64,000 bases of DNA, taken from assembly GCF_016808335.1 (NCBI RefSeq), contig NC_053143.1, positions 51,801,441 to 51,865,440 of the forward strand. The letters are read 5' to 3'. A model generated the notes under the pieces. That model was given only the letters and a program-made list of their open reading frames with translations. It did not search any database and was not told where the DNA came from. The translations under genes were made by a program, and so were the position numbers. The stretch comes from Panicum virgatum. Taxonomy: Eukaryota > Streptophyta > Magnoliopsida > Poales > Poaceae. Shown here piece by piece: positions 21,165-32,876 of this stretch (positions are counted from its first letter, which is position 1; each line of letters starts with the position of its first letter).

Positions 21165-22074
21165 CTGAAATTTCATGTACTGATGTGTCAAGATTATTTA
21201 TAAGGAGAGATAAAAAAGAGTTCATGGGATATTAGAGAAATTTCATCCCATAATACTCATCCGAATTGGTAATCAAGTTTTTTCTCTAAATAACTATTCA
21301 ATGAAACTATGCATTGAAACTGGACTTAGTAAAAAAAAATCTTTTTCTAGACAAGAAGTTACAAGCTTAGGGTTTTCCAGAATTCTTCCAGTTAAGAAAG
21401 AACCATGGATAGTAGGACACCGTTTATACTAAATATTAACTATGCTATGTTTTATTGTAGTATCTCTAATAGGATATTTTACAACTATAAATTATATAAA
21501 TAAATGGCATTGAAAGGTAAAAGGTCATTGCAACGCTAGAGCCTAGAGGCACCCATACGAAACAGAAAGGCAATCAGGCAAAATATTCGTATATGCCAAC
21601 CACAAGCTCTCTTTTTAAAAAAAAACAAAGTTCCTTGGCGTGGCAGCTAGATTTTTTTTTGAAACCCAATACAGTCAATAGACGTTTAGGACACACGCTC
21701 AGTCATCCCCATAAATATATGCACGCAATTGTACATCTATGAGCACCTTTGAGAAACTGAACCGACATATTCTCGAAATTGACAAATCATCACATGTATC
21801 TCGTTATCGACGCACACAATCCTATATCTATGTTCTATAAGCATATTAGAGAGATTGAACTAACAAATTTTTAAAATTGGCAAGGCACCGGTGCCTCGCT
21901 ATCCCGAGGCACGTCACCATGGCAACCACACCTGGTCGAGCAACGTGCACGGCTCGCATTCACATGGCAACGACACTCCTGTGCCACGTCAGCTTCTTTT
22001 TGGGGTGCCACGTGTCCTACACCGCACTATGGGCTGTGGACGTGTCCGGTCCGGATCCAGGTAGGAGACGGCTT
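21165..22074. other. intergenic DNA
   Basis: AT-rich, no gene recognised. A GC-richer patch at about 21880-22070 has no coding character. Confidence 0.5.
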
Positions 22075-22284
22075 CTCTCTTTGGTTGGTGCTAGAATCCT
22101 AGCGCGCTATGAATAGTAACAACTTTGACCATTAATTACGGTGTCAAACAAAGTCAGTTTACAAAACCAACTTCAGAATCTCTGCGCTAGTGACTATGAA
22201 GAATCTAATGAAGCGTTTCATGCATGCGAGGTTCTTTTTCTAGCAAGCGTGCGCGCTAGATTTCTTGCGGAACCAAACAAGGCC
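22075..22284 (+). mobile_element. MITE-like element in the F-box gene promoter
   Basis: The right end GGAACCAAACAAGGCC is the classic terminal repeat of this grass MITE type. The left end (TTTGGTTGGTGCTAGAATCC then AGCGCGC) is an imperfect inverted match. The middle holds GAATAGTAACAACTTTGACC, typical of the family. It ends 71 bp before the F-box ATG. Confidence 0.55.
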
Positions 22285-22355
22285 AAAGAAAGCAGCCCTC
22301 GGGTCATCATGTCACGTCTCCAACTCGATCCCGCCGTGGTCGGTCGCGCGCCGCC

Positions 22356-23360
22356 ATGGGCTCCGATTCCGGCGCCGTCCTCGCCGGCGGCGACAGGCTG
22401 AGCGGGCTCGAGGACGCCGTGCTCGGCCACGTGCTCTCCTTCCTGCCGGCCGACGAGGCGGCGTGCGCCGCGGCGCTCTCGCGGCGGTGGCGCCACGTGT
22501 TCGTGCACGTGCACACCGTCGCCGTCGAGGAGCCGGACCCACCCATCCCGGACTACCACGGCGACTGGAGCCCCGGCGGGCCCTTCGACCGCAACGCCGG
22601 CGTCCCGGCCCCGCCCACCTCTAACCGCGTCAGCGGCGCCCTCTTCGGCCGCCTCCGCCAAGGCCCCGGCGACGGCGCGCTGCTCCGCGCGCTCCGCGTC
22701 GGGTTCCAGGCGTTCAGCGGCCTGGACGCCGGGCTGGTGGACGCGTGGCTCTCGTACGCCATGAGGCAGGCCGGCGAGGAGCTCCATGTCGACCTCCGCC
22801 TCCTCCGCGCCACCGTCTGCGGCCAGACCTACTCGCTCCGCCGGCGCGACGGCGGAACCGAGGTAACGGATGACGACGGCGGCGGCGGCGGCGAAGTGCC
22901 CGTGATGGATGGATGGGTGCCATGCCGCCCATGCGGCTACGAGGAGTCGGACGAGGAAGGCGACGGCGCCCAAGACGATGAAGACTACCCCCGCGTCACC
23001 GAGGAGCGAGACGGCCGTCGGCGGCGAGCCCCCGCCGCCGCACGAGAACGACTACGTCGCGCCGAGGAGCCTCTTCACGTGGGTGGCGCTGCGCAGCCTC
23101 CGCATCGGGCCCTGTCGGCTCGACCTGCCGGCCGCCGGTGCCTCGCTGCCGTCGCTCGCCGCGCTGCACCTGACCCGGGTCACCGGCGGGGCGGCGCCGT
23201 GCAGCGGCTGGTGGCCGCGTGCCCGCGCCTCGCCGACCTGACGCTCGAGGCCTGCGAGCACCTGGCCGAGCTCGACGTCCCCGGCGCGATACGCCTCCGC
23301 AGGCTGGCCCTGCGGTGCTTCCACGGCCTGGCCACTGTCGCCGCCGACTCGTCGGAGCTC
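22356..23360 (+). pseudogene. F-box/LRR-type protein gene, frameshifted and 3'-truncated
   Basis: It starts MGSDSGAVL and has an N-terminal F-box (about residues 13-55: LSGLEDAVLGHVLSFLP...AALSRRWRHVF). F-box proteins dock substrates to SCF ubiquitin ligases. A linker and LRR-like strands follow (LRSLRIGPCRL, LADLTLEACEHLAELDV, LRRLALRCFHGL). One extra base near 23015-23025 and one missing base near 23195 put about 60 codons in another frame. The conserved DYVAPRSLFTWVALRSL block lies in the second frame. At about 23360 the gene runs directly into gypsy gag sequence, so the C-terminal LRR/FBD part is lost. Its upstream DNA is MITE-derived. Confidence 0.8.
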
Positions 23361-23976
23361 CGGGAAAACGATCACGCATTGCTATCTTAAGCGCGTCCCA
23401 TGAATCAGGTTGTATATTTAATTGAGCACATTCTTGCCACCAGATTATAGCGAAATCTTTAAATTCACTAGTGGCTTGTCTAACACTATGTTGGCCAGGA
23501 ACAAGATGGGAAGCAATTTTTTGTTCAATAGTCATCTCCCAATCTAAGTATTCCTCTGCATCATAACGACCATGGAAAGAAGGTATGGTAAATTTGACTT
23601 TGGCATAAGGATCATCATTACCTGTAGTGCGCCGATGTTTGGTTCCTCCCATATCTGTTTTATTCTTGCGAAGACGTTGACGACGGACTTTCTCCGCGCG
23701 AGTCTTAGCCATATCAGGCTCGCCATCAGACCCAAAAATGATTTCATCATCGTCCTTTAGCCAGTCATCATTGTCGTCTTTGTTCTTGGAAGGGTTGACT
23801 TCAAGACGTTGAACCCTGTCGGTCAGCGTAGAGAGGCGTTTGTTCACACCCTCAATCGTATGATTGGCCCCTTGGACGTCTTGCGCCACCTTGTTTATCT
23901 CCTTAGCGAAAAACTCCTTGAGTTCATCCTTCATGGCCTGCAATTCACTAGACAAAATAGGATTGTCATCCGGCAT
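23361..23976 (-). pseudogene. gypsy gag, C-terminally truncated
   Basis: The start MPDDNPILSSELQ is followed by a coiled-coil-like stretch, an acidic linker and the retrotransposon gag core (FTIPSFHGRYDAEEYLDWEM, FKDFAIIWWQE, ALKIAMRDRF). The element sequence stops at about 23361. The reading frame runs on by chance to 22996 through the antisense of the F-box gene, and that part is not gag. Confidence 0.85.
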
Positions 23977-25230
23977 GGTTAGTGAAACAAAAAGACCCTA
24001 GGAAATAGGTGGGTTTGTTGGTGGAATCACACCCTCACACGCGTCTTACCAAGTTCTTACCAACACAAGCAGTGGGATGGTACAACGGTGGATGGTGAAA
24101 ACCTGTGAGAAGAGGGTACCAAGATTGCAAGGGTCCTTCGCTGCACTGAGATGAAGTGTATGTATGTGGAGCTGTAGGGCAGGCACAATATGTATGTGTA
24201 TGTGGAACAAAATCGAGTGCAGATGAGCAAAGTTCAATAACTATCCAAAGTACAAGTCACAATTGCTAGCTAAGACGTGTCCTAGGCGTAGTACAACAAA
24301 TTGGAACAAAGAACAATGGAAAAAACTCACAGAACAATCAGAATGGCAGTACCGTAAATATTGTACTAGCAATGCCAAAAAGGCACTAGTGCAAAACCTA
24401 GTTGATTTCGATTTTCTTTTTTCCATGATTTTTTTGATATTTTTCTCAGCACAAGCAACACCAGAATAGGAACCACACCAAGTTTCAACTGAAACAGAGA
24501 GTAGATGTGGTCTACAGAAAATCAAACAGGTATACCGAAAAGCGTGCTGGATAGAAACTGAATTTTTTAATTTTCTTCCTGATTTTTTTTTGAATTTTTT
24601 GAGATCGGCCTAACCGGCAAGGTCCGGTGAATCGTATGTGCAACTTTTCGTTGCCAAGCTCCTGTAAAAATTTCAGCCAAAATGGAGAACCGAGCGAAAA
24701 GTTATGCTTGTTTTATGGAAGGTATCTCAAGTTATGTTTTTTTTCGAAGGCACAACTCGGCAGATAGATCAGCAGCGGCTAGGGCACAAATTCTCCCTGG
24801 TATGCACAATGGTTAATCGCCAGATGGATCCAAGGGGGGCTGCGGTGCAAGACGGAAGGCACAAGGCGGCTCGCAACCTATCTAGGGCTGGCGCGGCGAG
24901 AGTTCACACAAGGCGGCTAGCGAGGGCAAGTCGATTAATGGGGTGTATCGACTTGGGATCTGGGTAAAGGTGGATGGGATAGCGGCGGAAACAAAAACAC
25001 AGCGATGGTGCGGTTGAACTATGACGAAGACAAACCCTAAACCAGCAACACGACTCGACCACGGACACAAACTGAACAAAGCGAGTCTGAAAACAAAATT
25101 GCAAAGGCTAAACAAGGGTTCTAGGACAGCGGAATTTTTTTTGTATGACAATTTTCTGGAGTTATAGGACGATGGAACAAACTAAACTAGGGTAAGCCTG
25201 ATGGTAATACCTGAGTCTCTGATTACCACT

Positions 25231-25850
25231 TGATATGAACGGGGGTGCCCGATCTTCTGTCAGGTGAAGGATAACTCTCGTTTTGGTCGGAATGCGACAC
25301 ACCGATCCGGCTTCAAGTCAGCAACTCGAACCCCGCAATCTTAGCACCACAACTCCTCTGGTTATCAACCGTAGTCACAATCCGGTTGACCTCGCCGAGA
25401 AGGCTAATCCCTGCCTGCGAAACGAAGAACACAAGCAAGAACTCGAAAGAAACGCAGCACTCAAATTGAAGTGACAACTGCAGATGAATGATTAAGCTCG
25501 AAAGTTGGGGTTCTACAAACCGAAAGACGGTGACTGTTCAAAGACAGATTGATCTAAAGCAAAACCCGAACCCTAATGAGGACAGCGACTACTGATATAT
25601 AGGGGATAGGGGTGTGGCTCCCCCCTGGACGCGCCCCTAATGGGCTCAACGAAGATACACGGCCCAAAGCCCAAATTACGATGTCGCAGCACCGAGACAG
25701 ATTCTGGACGCCAACTTCCTCGGACAATTCCTGACGACTCAAAATGATTTTGGGTCTGAAACCAACTCCAATAGAAGCTCCATGAAATTAGCTTTCCATC
25801 CATATGTGGATCGTCGAATTCGGACTTTGGATGTGGCCTAGGCGTCCAAT
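25231..25850 (-). repeat. gypsy LTR with adjacent primer binding site
   Basis: On the - strand the LTR ends CCGTTCATATCA, followed by AG and TGGTAATCAGAGACTCAG, an initiator-Met-tRNA-like primer site with one extra base. A TATATATC box lies near 25600. The other boundary near 25850 is approximate. Confidence 0.65.
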
Positions 25851-25855
25851 TTACG

Positions 25856-26149
25856 TCAGGCTGCTCCTGGACTCCGAGGTGGACTCGAAGTTAAACTGTA
25901 TTGGGCCTCCATGTGGCTTGGCGGCCTTTGCTGTTCCTCCACACCTCCATGCTCCTCTCCATATGTTCCATGGCCCTCTCCTTGGTTCCTAATCACATTG
26001 TAAAAATTAGGTAGCAAATCATTCTCACAATTATTAATAGAAACACTTAGGAGCGAGCTCACCTCTAAATTTAATTGTCGTGCGCGAGCTCTTGTGATTG
26101 GACCTTGAATGGTTTGAATGTCCAGCGGAGGAATCTCTTGTATATCCAT
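25856..26149 (-). pseudogene. gypsy pol C-terminal tail
   Basis: It has the GPITRARARQLNLEV block found at the very end of many plant gypsy polyproteins, then an acidic tail and a stop. The rest of that pol is not present upstream, where Tat-lineage pol sequence lies instead. Confidence 0.7.
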
Positions 26150-26289
26150 AGGAGTGATGTCCTCATCATTTTTGGTGAGCTATGCAAGCCAAAAAGCAAG
26201 TACCTAAACATGCTCTAAGAATACAGAATTAGAAATCCAGCACTGGCCTAAAAATAATGCTAAGGGCGATATCCAAATACCGGCCGTCT

Positions 26290-27468
26290 TCATCTTCAAG
26301 CGTCTCGCTAAACACTTGGGTAGTATTTCTTCAAGTTTCTTCCATTCAGCGTCCTGGGTAGACGTTCTCCTTGCAGCGTCTCCACCATATAAGAATTTCC
26401 GAAGATAACCTTAACAATCTTGTATGGACCTTCTCAACATGATGATCACTTGCCAAACTTATTGCTCTTTGTCCCAAGAGGCAGAATTGTCTTCCAAACC
26501 AGCTCACCAACTTGAAAAGATTTAGCCCTTACCTTCTTGTTGTAAGCTCTAGCCACCCGAAGCTTATCCTTCTCAATTTTCTTCAAAGCTTGCAATCACT
26601 TGTCGCTAACTTCATCAATATTATCCATCATCAAGTCATGATAATCAACAGCGGAAAGGTCATTTTGTTTAGCCAATATATAAGTGTCCAGATTAACCTC
26701 AACGGGTAAAACGACCTTCTGACCATAAACAAGCTCAAAAGGAGTAACTTTAGTAGCACCATGTTTAGATATACGATGAGCCCATAATACTTCGGATAAA
26801 ACCTCATGCCACCTCCTAGGATTCTCTTCTATCTTTTTCTTGATGAGCCTTATCAAAATTTTGTTACTAGACTCGGCCTGACCATTGGCCTGAGCATAAT
26901 ATGGAGATGAATTGAGTATCTTAATTTTATAAGATTCGGCAAATTCTTGTACCTTCTTTGAAATAAATGACGAACCTTGATCCGTTGTCAAAGTTTGAGG
27001 AATGCCGAATCTATGAATAATATATTCCGTAATGAACTCGATTACCTCTCTATATATCATATTCTTCAATGGTACCACTTCGGTCCATTTAGTAAAATAA
27101 TCCGTCGCCACCAATATGAAGCGATGCCCCTTCGAAGAAGGAGGGTTAATTTGACCAATAAAATCCAAACCCCATCCTCTGAATGGCCAAAGCTTACTGA
27201 TAGGATGCAATAACGCAGCGGGCACCAACTGAATATCACCAAACCGCTGACATTCTTCACATCCTTTATAATATCTAAAGTAATCCGAAATCATACTTGG
27301 CCAATAAAAACCGACTCTTCTGAGCAACCACTTCATTTTACGAGCCGATTGATGTGTACCACATATGCCTTCATGCACTTCTCCCATAGCAACACAGGCC
27401 TGGTCGGTCCCCAAACATTTGAGAAGAATATCATCGGCGGTCCGACGATAAAGCTCATCGTCAACCAA
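26290..27468 (-). pseudogene. T1 integrase
   Basis: 27468-26596 carries the HHCC zinc region (GICGTHQSARK...CEECQRF) and the DDE core: Asp in VATDYFTKW, Asp in TTDQGSSF, Glu in GQAESSNK. The C-terminal part (LVWKTILPLGTKSNKFGKW, then RTLNGRNLKKYYPS) continues in broken frames to about 26290. Confidence 0.88.
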
Positions 27469-27498
27469 AATATATTTAAATGCTAAACGCTGAATATT

Positions 27499-28107
27499 TC
27501 ACTCTGCACCACGACCAGGATCCTTTAAATATGATATGATAGGCACCCTCCAATCTTGCACTTCGGCCTCATCCTTTTGAGTAGGAATTTCAGCCGAACT
27601 GCTGCTCACGCCGCTCTCAGCGGTCAGACCGGTCTCAACGACCGGTCGGACCGGTTCGTCCTGAACCAATGACTCGGCTTTAATCCACATCGGCTTTCTA
27701 ATGTTGAAATATTTCTTCGTCACATTATAACCTGATGCTTGTTGAGCCAGAGGATTAGCCTTTTCATTATCTTCTCTTGGAATATGTCGCATTATAAATT
27801 CATCAAAGCAAGAGATAATATTAAGGCATTTATCAAGATATGCATTTAAAGCTCCATTATAACATTGTCATACCTTGGATACTTGCTGCACCACCAGAAG
27901 TGAATCACCAAAGGCTTCAACATGCTTCATGCTCATGGATTGTAAAAACTCCAAGCCAAATAGAAGTGCTTCATATTCAACTTGATTGTTTGTGCAAAAT
28001 TCTTCCAATCGGTTTGATAACTCAAAAACGACACCACTTGGAGAGATAAGAACATTACCAATGCCAACTCCTCTCCCATCATCACAAACCGATCCATCAT
28101 AATACAA
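27499..28107 (-). pseudogene. T1 second (archaeal-type) RNase H and linker to integrase
   Basis: 28107-27868 has MYYDGSVC, NNQVEYEALLFGL and FGDSLLVVQQV, the archaeal-type RNase H signature of Tat elements. 27792-27499 is the linker with HIPREDNEKAN. It includes an ACCGGTC-motif cluster at 27615-27655. Confidence 0.8.
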
Positions 28108-28199
28108 TTTTCATGGTGTGCAAGTAATATAGCCGACTTCCAAATCATGCTCACCATTAATCCGATGCTCAACAATAAAATCCGCTACAATTTGGCCTT

Positions 28200-29640
28200 T
28201 TACGGATTTTAAAGACTCATAAGCCAAATCATATTCCACAAGTGCATAAGCCCATTTGCCGATTCTCCCACTCAAAATCGTTTTTTAACCTATGTTTGAT
28301 AACATCGGCTTGACAAGTTACTATGCATGTACTAGATAACAAATAATACCCCAACTTGGTACAAGAATAGTATAAAGATAAGCACAATTTTTTTAATAAA
28401 TGTATACCTTATTTCAGCATCAATAAGTCGTCGGCTCAAATAAGTGATAATATACTTCTTCCCTTCGGTTTTTTGAGTCAAAATAGCACCAATAATTTTA
28501 TCTTTTGCGGCCACATAAAGCCTAAAAGGGACCTCTCTCTTAGGTGCCTTAAGTACTGGCGGCGAAGACAAGTAATTCATAATCTTCTCAAACGACTCTT
28601 GCTGTTCTGCCCCCAAGTAAATTCGGCTTCATCTTTTAACCGAAGAATAGGAGTAAAAGAATCAATTTTCCTGGACAAGTTAAATATAAATCTCCTCAAA
28701 TAATTCACCTTGCCCAAGAATTTCTGCAAATCTTTCTTACAAGTCAGAGCCTCAACACGCTTCGTGGCTTCAACTTGCTTTGGATCAATCTCTATGCCTT
28801 TCTCATGAATAATAAAGCCCAAGAACTTCCCAGCCGATACTCCAAAAGCACATTTGAGTGGATTCATCTTCAAACCATACCGACGCATCCTTTCCAAAGC
28901 CAACCTTAAATCAGCCAAACGATTTCCCAAACCGGCCGATTTAATCACAATATCATCAATATAGACTTCCAATATAATACCAAGCAAATCATGAAAGATC
29001 AAATTCATAGCTCTTTGATAAGTAGCACCGACATTCTTCAAACCAAAAGTCATGACAACCCACTCAAACAAACCGATAAATCCCGGATATCTAAAGACCG
29101 TTTTAGACATATCTTCTTCGGCCATAAATATTTGATTGTAATTGGCGTTACCATCAAGAAAACTAATGACACGATGTCCGGAAGCCTCATTAATCAATAT
29201 ATCGGCAATAGGCACAGGATACTCATCTTTAGGAGTAGCTTTATTAAGATTTTTGAAATTAATGCGCACTCTAATCTTGCCCGAATCTTTCTTCTCAATG
29301 GGTACTATATTAGAAATTCACTCCGCATATCGACAAGACTGAATAAATCTAGCTTCTAGCAAGCGATTAATTTCTTCTTTAATTCGGTCATTCATAGCAG
29401 GATTAAATCGACTAGTAGGTTGTTTATAAGGTCTAAAACCGGCCTTAATCGACAGCCGATGCTCAACCAAATCACGACTCAAACCAGGCATTTCAGAATA
29501 ACTCCATGCAAAACAATCAACGTACTTTTTTAAAAACTTTATTAAGTCGGCTTTATATTCAGCCGATAAATATGCATTTACAAAAGTCGGCCTAGGAGTA
29601 CTACCATCTCCAATATCTACTTTTTCTAAAGGATCAGCCG
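28200..29640 (-). pseudogene. T1 reverse transcriptase and first RNase H
   Basis: 29269-28577 encodes the RT fingers and palm: INFKNLNKATPKDEYP, FLDGNANYNQIFMAEED, FRYPGFIGLFEWVVMTFGLKN and the YIDD catalytic box. RT N-terminal sequence continues upstream to about 29640 in broken frames. 28616-28332 is the gypsy RNase H start (FRLYVAAKDKIIGAILTQ). Confidence 0.87.
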
Positions 29641-30000
29641 ACGTAAACCCCTAGCCTAATTTATCCATGTCTTCAATGGCCTCGCACATATCGTTCATCC
29701 GCGACCGATAGTGCTCAATCCTCTCCATCAACCAGTCTGCGTCAGACCGGTCTGACCGGTTAGACTGGCCGGTCTGATCGGTCAGCTATGTGTACTGATC
29801 TGATGACCGGTCTGGACATCCGGTCTGACCGGTCTCGCCTGAGTTGCCTGCTGCACTCATTTTATTTGCAATAATGTAGCCGATTCTCCATTGGCTTTAG
29901 AGTAGCAGGCACGAACCCATCTTTGGTGCAACTGATCAGCTGAAGTTACCTTGCACCTCGGAGACGAAGAAGGCTGTCACTAGCGTCTTGCTCCCCACAG
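29640..30000 (-). other. T1 spacer between protease and RT
   Basis: Non-conserved linker. It contains a dense cluster of ACCGGTC-type motifs (about 29740-29840). No separate gene was seen. Confidence 0.5.
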
Positions 30001-30889
30001 TCAACTCCATGGAAGCCACCCTTTAGCACCAATAGGATCGCCTCCACCCATGCCGCCGACCGTCATGTTCGTCTTGATCAGCTCTTCATCCGTCCCTCCA
30101 AGCTTCTTGTACAATGAATAGGGCATTAAATTCACAATTGCCCCTCCATCAACAAGCATACGAGAAATCAGCCTTCCATTGATATGACCCCTCATGTAGA
30201 GGGCCTTCAAATGATTGTCCGATTCCTTGGGCTTCTGGAATATGGCCTCACACGGCCCGAAATCCAGATGAGCTGCCTCCTCCTCCTCCGAGACAGCGTA
30301 GTACTCTTCGGTGAAACACACAACATTTATCTCCATGTTGCTGCGCTCTGGAGAAGCTTCATAATCCACCAGTTCCTCATCACCCAAAGCTGCAGGAACT
30401 GCTGGAACTTCATCATGTGGAGCCGAAGTAGCTGCTTCGGCCTTGTGCTCGGCAACAGGCTCGACCGGTCTGACCGGTTGCGCCTGGCGGTCAGACCGGT
30501 CGCGAGCACCGGTCAGACCGGTCACCTGGGATGGTTCGACCGGTCCTGTTGACTCTACAGTAGGCTTGGCCCGCCATTCTTTGCCTTGAGGAACCATTGG
30601 ATGATATTTAATGAAGTGCTCATCCCTGAGCTTTTTGGCCTCTTGCTCCTTCTGCTTCTGGCGCCTTAAGCGCTGCAATCTCCTCTTTTGTGAATGGCTT
30701 AAACCCGGCGGACACCATCTAGGTTGATGGTACTTGTTCGCCGAGCCGCTGCTGCTGGCTTCATGATCATTAGCCAGCACAGGCTTCTGGGAATCAGTTT
30801 TAGGCGATTTACCAAACACCATCGGCTTCTTCCCAACATCCTTGATGACCACATTCACATCGCTGACATTCACAACATCATCGGCAGTG
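30001..30889 (-). pseudogene. T1 gag C-terminal part and protease
   Basis: A basic, Gln/Lys/Arg-rich stretch (GLSHSQKRRLQRLRRQKQKEQ), a Pro/Val/Thr/Gly linker that translates ACCGGTC motifs, and a retropepsin-like block (GRLISRMLVDGGAIVNLMPYS) in which DGG stands where DSG/DTG is usual. The right end is cut by solo LTR A at 30890; the chance ORF into the LTR is not gag. Confidence 0.75.
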
Positions 30890-32692
30890 TGTAGCGAAAA
30901 TGGCCTCTCATGCCATATTTCAATATAATGTTTTGGTGATTGATGACACACACAACACTTGGACTAATGTGATTGTTAAGATGACTATTCTCAGGCTTTT
31001 AGGTTCAAGTGATGACAAAGAGAAGATAGGCGTAGCAAGTAGACCTAGGCATCCTCCGGGCCGGGTCGGGTTTGGGTCGGGCCAAAAAAAGCCCGGTGTT
31101 TTTTCTAGCGGCCCGTGCCCGAAACGACCCGGTGGCCGGGCCGTAAAATTGAGCCCGCCCCCGACCCGACAGCCAGTCGGGTCGGGTCGGGTTCGGGTCG
31201 GGTCGGGCCGGGCCTATGTAAAATGTCAGGTTCCTTCGGGTTTTTCGGGTTTCGGGTCAAAATTTTTAGCCCGTGCCCGGCCCGTCAGTCATACCGGGTC
31301 AAAAATTTTGACCCGAGCCCGCCCATTAAACTCTTCGGGTCGGGTCGGGTCGGGCTATTTTCGGGCGGGTTGGGTCAGGTCCGTCGGGTCGGGCAGCCCA
31401 TGCCCAGGTCTAGTAGCAAGGCCCGAAGGGCCACCCCTACGGGACAAGAATTGAGGCATTTTGCTATCATCGGTTAAACCGGCGTAGGGCAAAATGAACT
31501 CACCGGTGCAATCACAGAGAAGGTCTGCGGTCTAGGGTTTTACACTAGATGAACCGACGCTACGGAAATTATATACGTCGGTGCATTGGCAGATGAAGAC
31601 CGAGGAAAATACCTACACCGGTTGAACCGACGATGCACCGGTCAATTGCATCGGTTCAGTTGTCTAGAGAGGTGGTTTTTGGAGGAACGTGAAGAAGTTA
31701 CACTCACCAGTTAAACCGACGATAATATTACATACACCGGTTGATTACATCGGTTAAACCGGCGATACACCGGTTGATGGCTAACGGCTAGTTTTTCAAA
31801 TGGCAGTTTACATACACCGGTTGAACCGATGATGGCTTTTGGGGTACGTCGGATTAACCGGCGTTACGCAGTTTTCTGGCAGCTTTTCTCCAACGGCTAT
31901 ATTTGCTTATGCTGCCTATATATACCCCCAAGGCTGGGTCATTTGGCAGTGCTGGAGTTCAAGAAAGTATACAAGAGCTAAAGATCATCTCCAACCACCA
32001 TAGAGCTTCATTGTACATCATATAGGCTTAAGCACACTTGTGAGAGTGCTTAGTGCTTGTAATAGGGATTAGTTCTTGCGAGAGCTCCCTTGAGAGAAGT
32101 CTTGCTGTGGCAAGCAACTTATGATCCGTCGTGTGACCCTCCGTCTTGGTGTGGAGTGGCAATGACACTTTGTGCGGGGGAAGAGGAGGCCCCCTCCTTG
32201 GTGGAGAAGCTCCGTAGTGGATTACGGCCGGGTGACCGAGAGAGACGGTGGCGGTGCACGAGACTCGGTGTCTTAGGGGCACTTGCCTTTGCTTGCCGGC
32301 ATCGCCTTGGTGGCGTAGTGCAAGACGGTGATCGGAAGAGCCTCGGTGTCCCGTGGACGTAGGCGTTTGTGCCGAACCATGTTACATGACCATGTCTACT
32401 CGGGAGTTTGCATCCCTCTTGCACTTACCTCTTTACTTACCGCATTACATTTCCGCATTTACTCTATCTTGCGTACCTTTACTTTCCTAGTTAGTTTGAT
32501 TAGGATTGGCTAGGTTGCAAGTCTTTTAGGGGTAAGTAGAGAGTAGCATAGATAAACCTTAGTCATAACTAGCATGTATAGGACGTGTTAGGTTTATCTT
32601 ATGCAAGTAGTTTGAGCCCTAGGTTAAAAAGCGATTAGCGACCCTATTCACCCCCTCCCCCTCTAGGGTCGGTTACCCCGGTGATCCTTACA
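30890..32692 (+). repeat. solo LTR A, 5-bp target duplication CAGTG
   Basis: It begins TGTAGCGAAAATGG and ends GTGATCCTTACA (TG...CA). Flanks are CAGTG at 30885-30889 and 32693-32697. It contains a TATATATA box (about 31915) and a CACCCCCTCC...CTCTAGGG tract near the 3' end, as in U5 of many plant LTRs, so it reads on the + strand. Without the nested 373-bp MITE and its 8-bp duplication it is 1,422 bp. No internal region or second LTR is present. Confidence 0.93.
31040..31412 (+). mobile_element. hAT-type MITE inside solo LTR A
   Basis: The terminal repeats TAGACCTAGGCAT and ATGCCCAGGTCTA are inverted with one mismatch. The 8-bp target duplication GTAGCAAG lies at 31032-31039 and 31413-31420. 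The copy of this LTR at 33430-34872 has the site empty. The interior is GC-rich, with runs of GGGTCGGGTCGG and their complement. Eight-bp duplications are the hAT hallmark. Confidence 0.93.
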
Positions 32693-32697
32693 CAGTG

Positions 32698-32876
32698 GCC
32701 TTCCCAAAATCAACCTGCATAGGCTGAACTTCCTCATCCTTCTTCTTGATGCGGTATTCTTGCCTTGGAGGATGAGACTGGACCGGTCTCTGCTGAGACC
32801 GGTCTGACCGGTGCGGCATAATGCTGCTGACCAGATTGGTGTGGGCCTAATCGGTCATGCACCGGTGTCCTGGAAC
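32698..32876 (-). pseudogene. T1 gag segment between insertions
   Basis: A short piece of T1 left between solo LTR A and the hAT MITE. It holds an ACCGGTC-motif cluster (about 32782-32812). A similar sliver lies at 33397-33424. Confidence 0.55.

Larger units (their letters stand above)
23361..26160 (-). mobile_element. Ty3/gypsy fragment: pol tail, LTR, leader, partial gag
   Basis: Read on the - strand, the order is end of a pol polyprotein (26149-25856), LTR (about 25850-25231), primer binding site (25228-25211), leader (to about 23977) and gag (23976 to about 23361), then an abrupt join to the F-box pseudogene. One LTR therefore serves as the 3' LTR of one copy and the 5' LTR of the next, or two copies recombined. 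Confidence 0.75.

Noticed and set aside
20924..22284. One large element using GGCCTTGTTTAGTTCC and GGAACCAAACAAGGCC as its two ends
   Set aside because: Each end has its own closer partner and family-specific interior, so two separate MITEs explain it better; no shared target duplication.
22996..23976. Single 326-residue - strand ORF spanning gag and the F-box region
   Set aside because: Only the part to about 23361 is gag. The rest reads the F-box gene backwards, and the fusion is a chance of frame.
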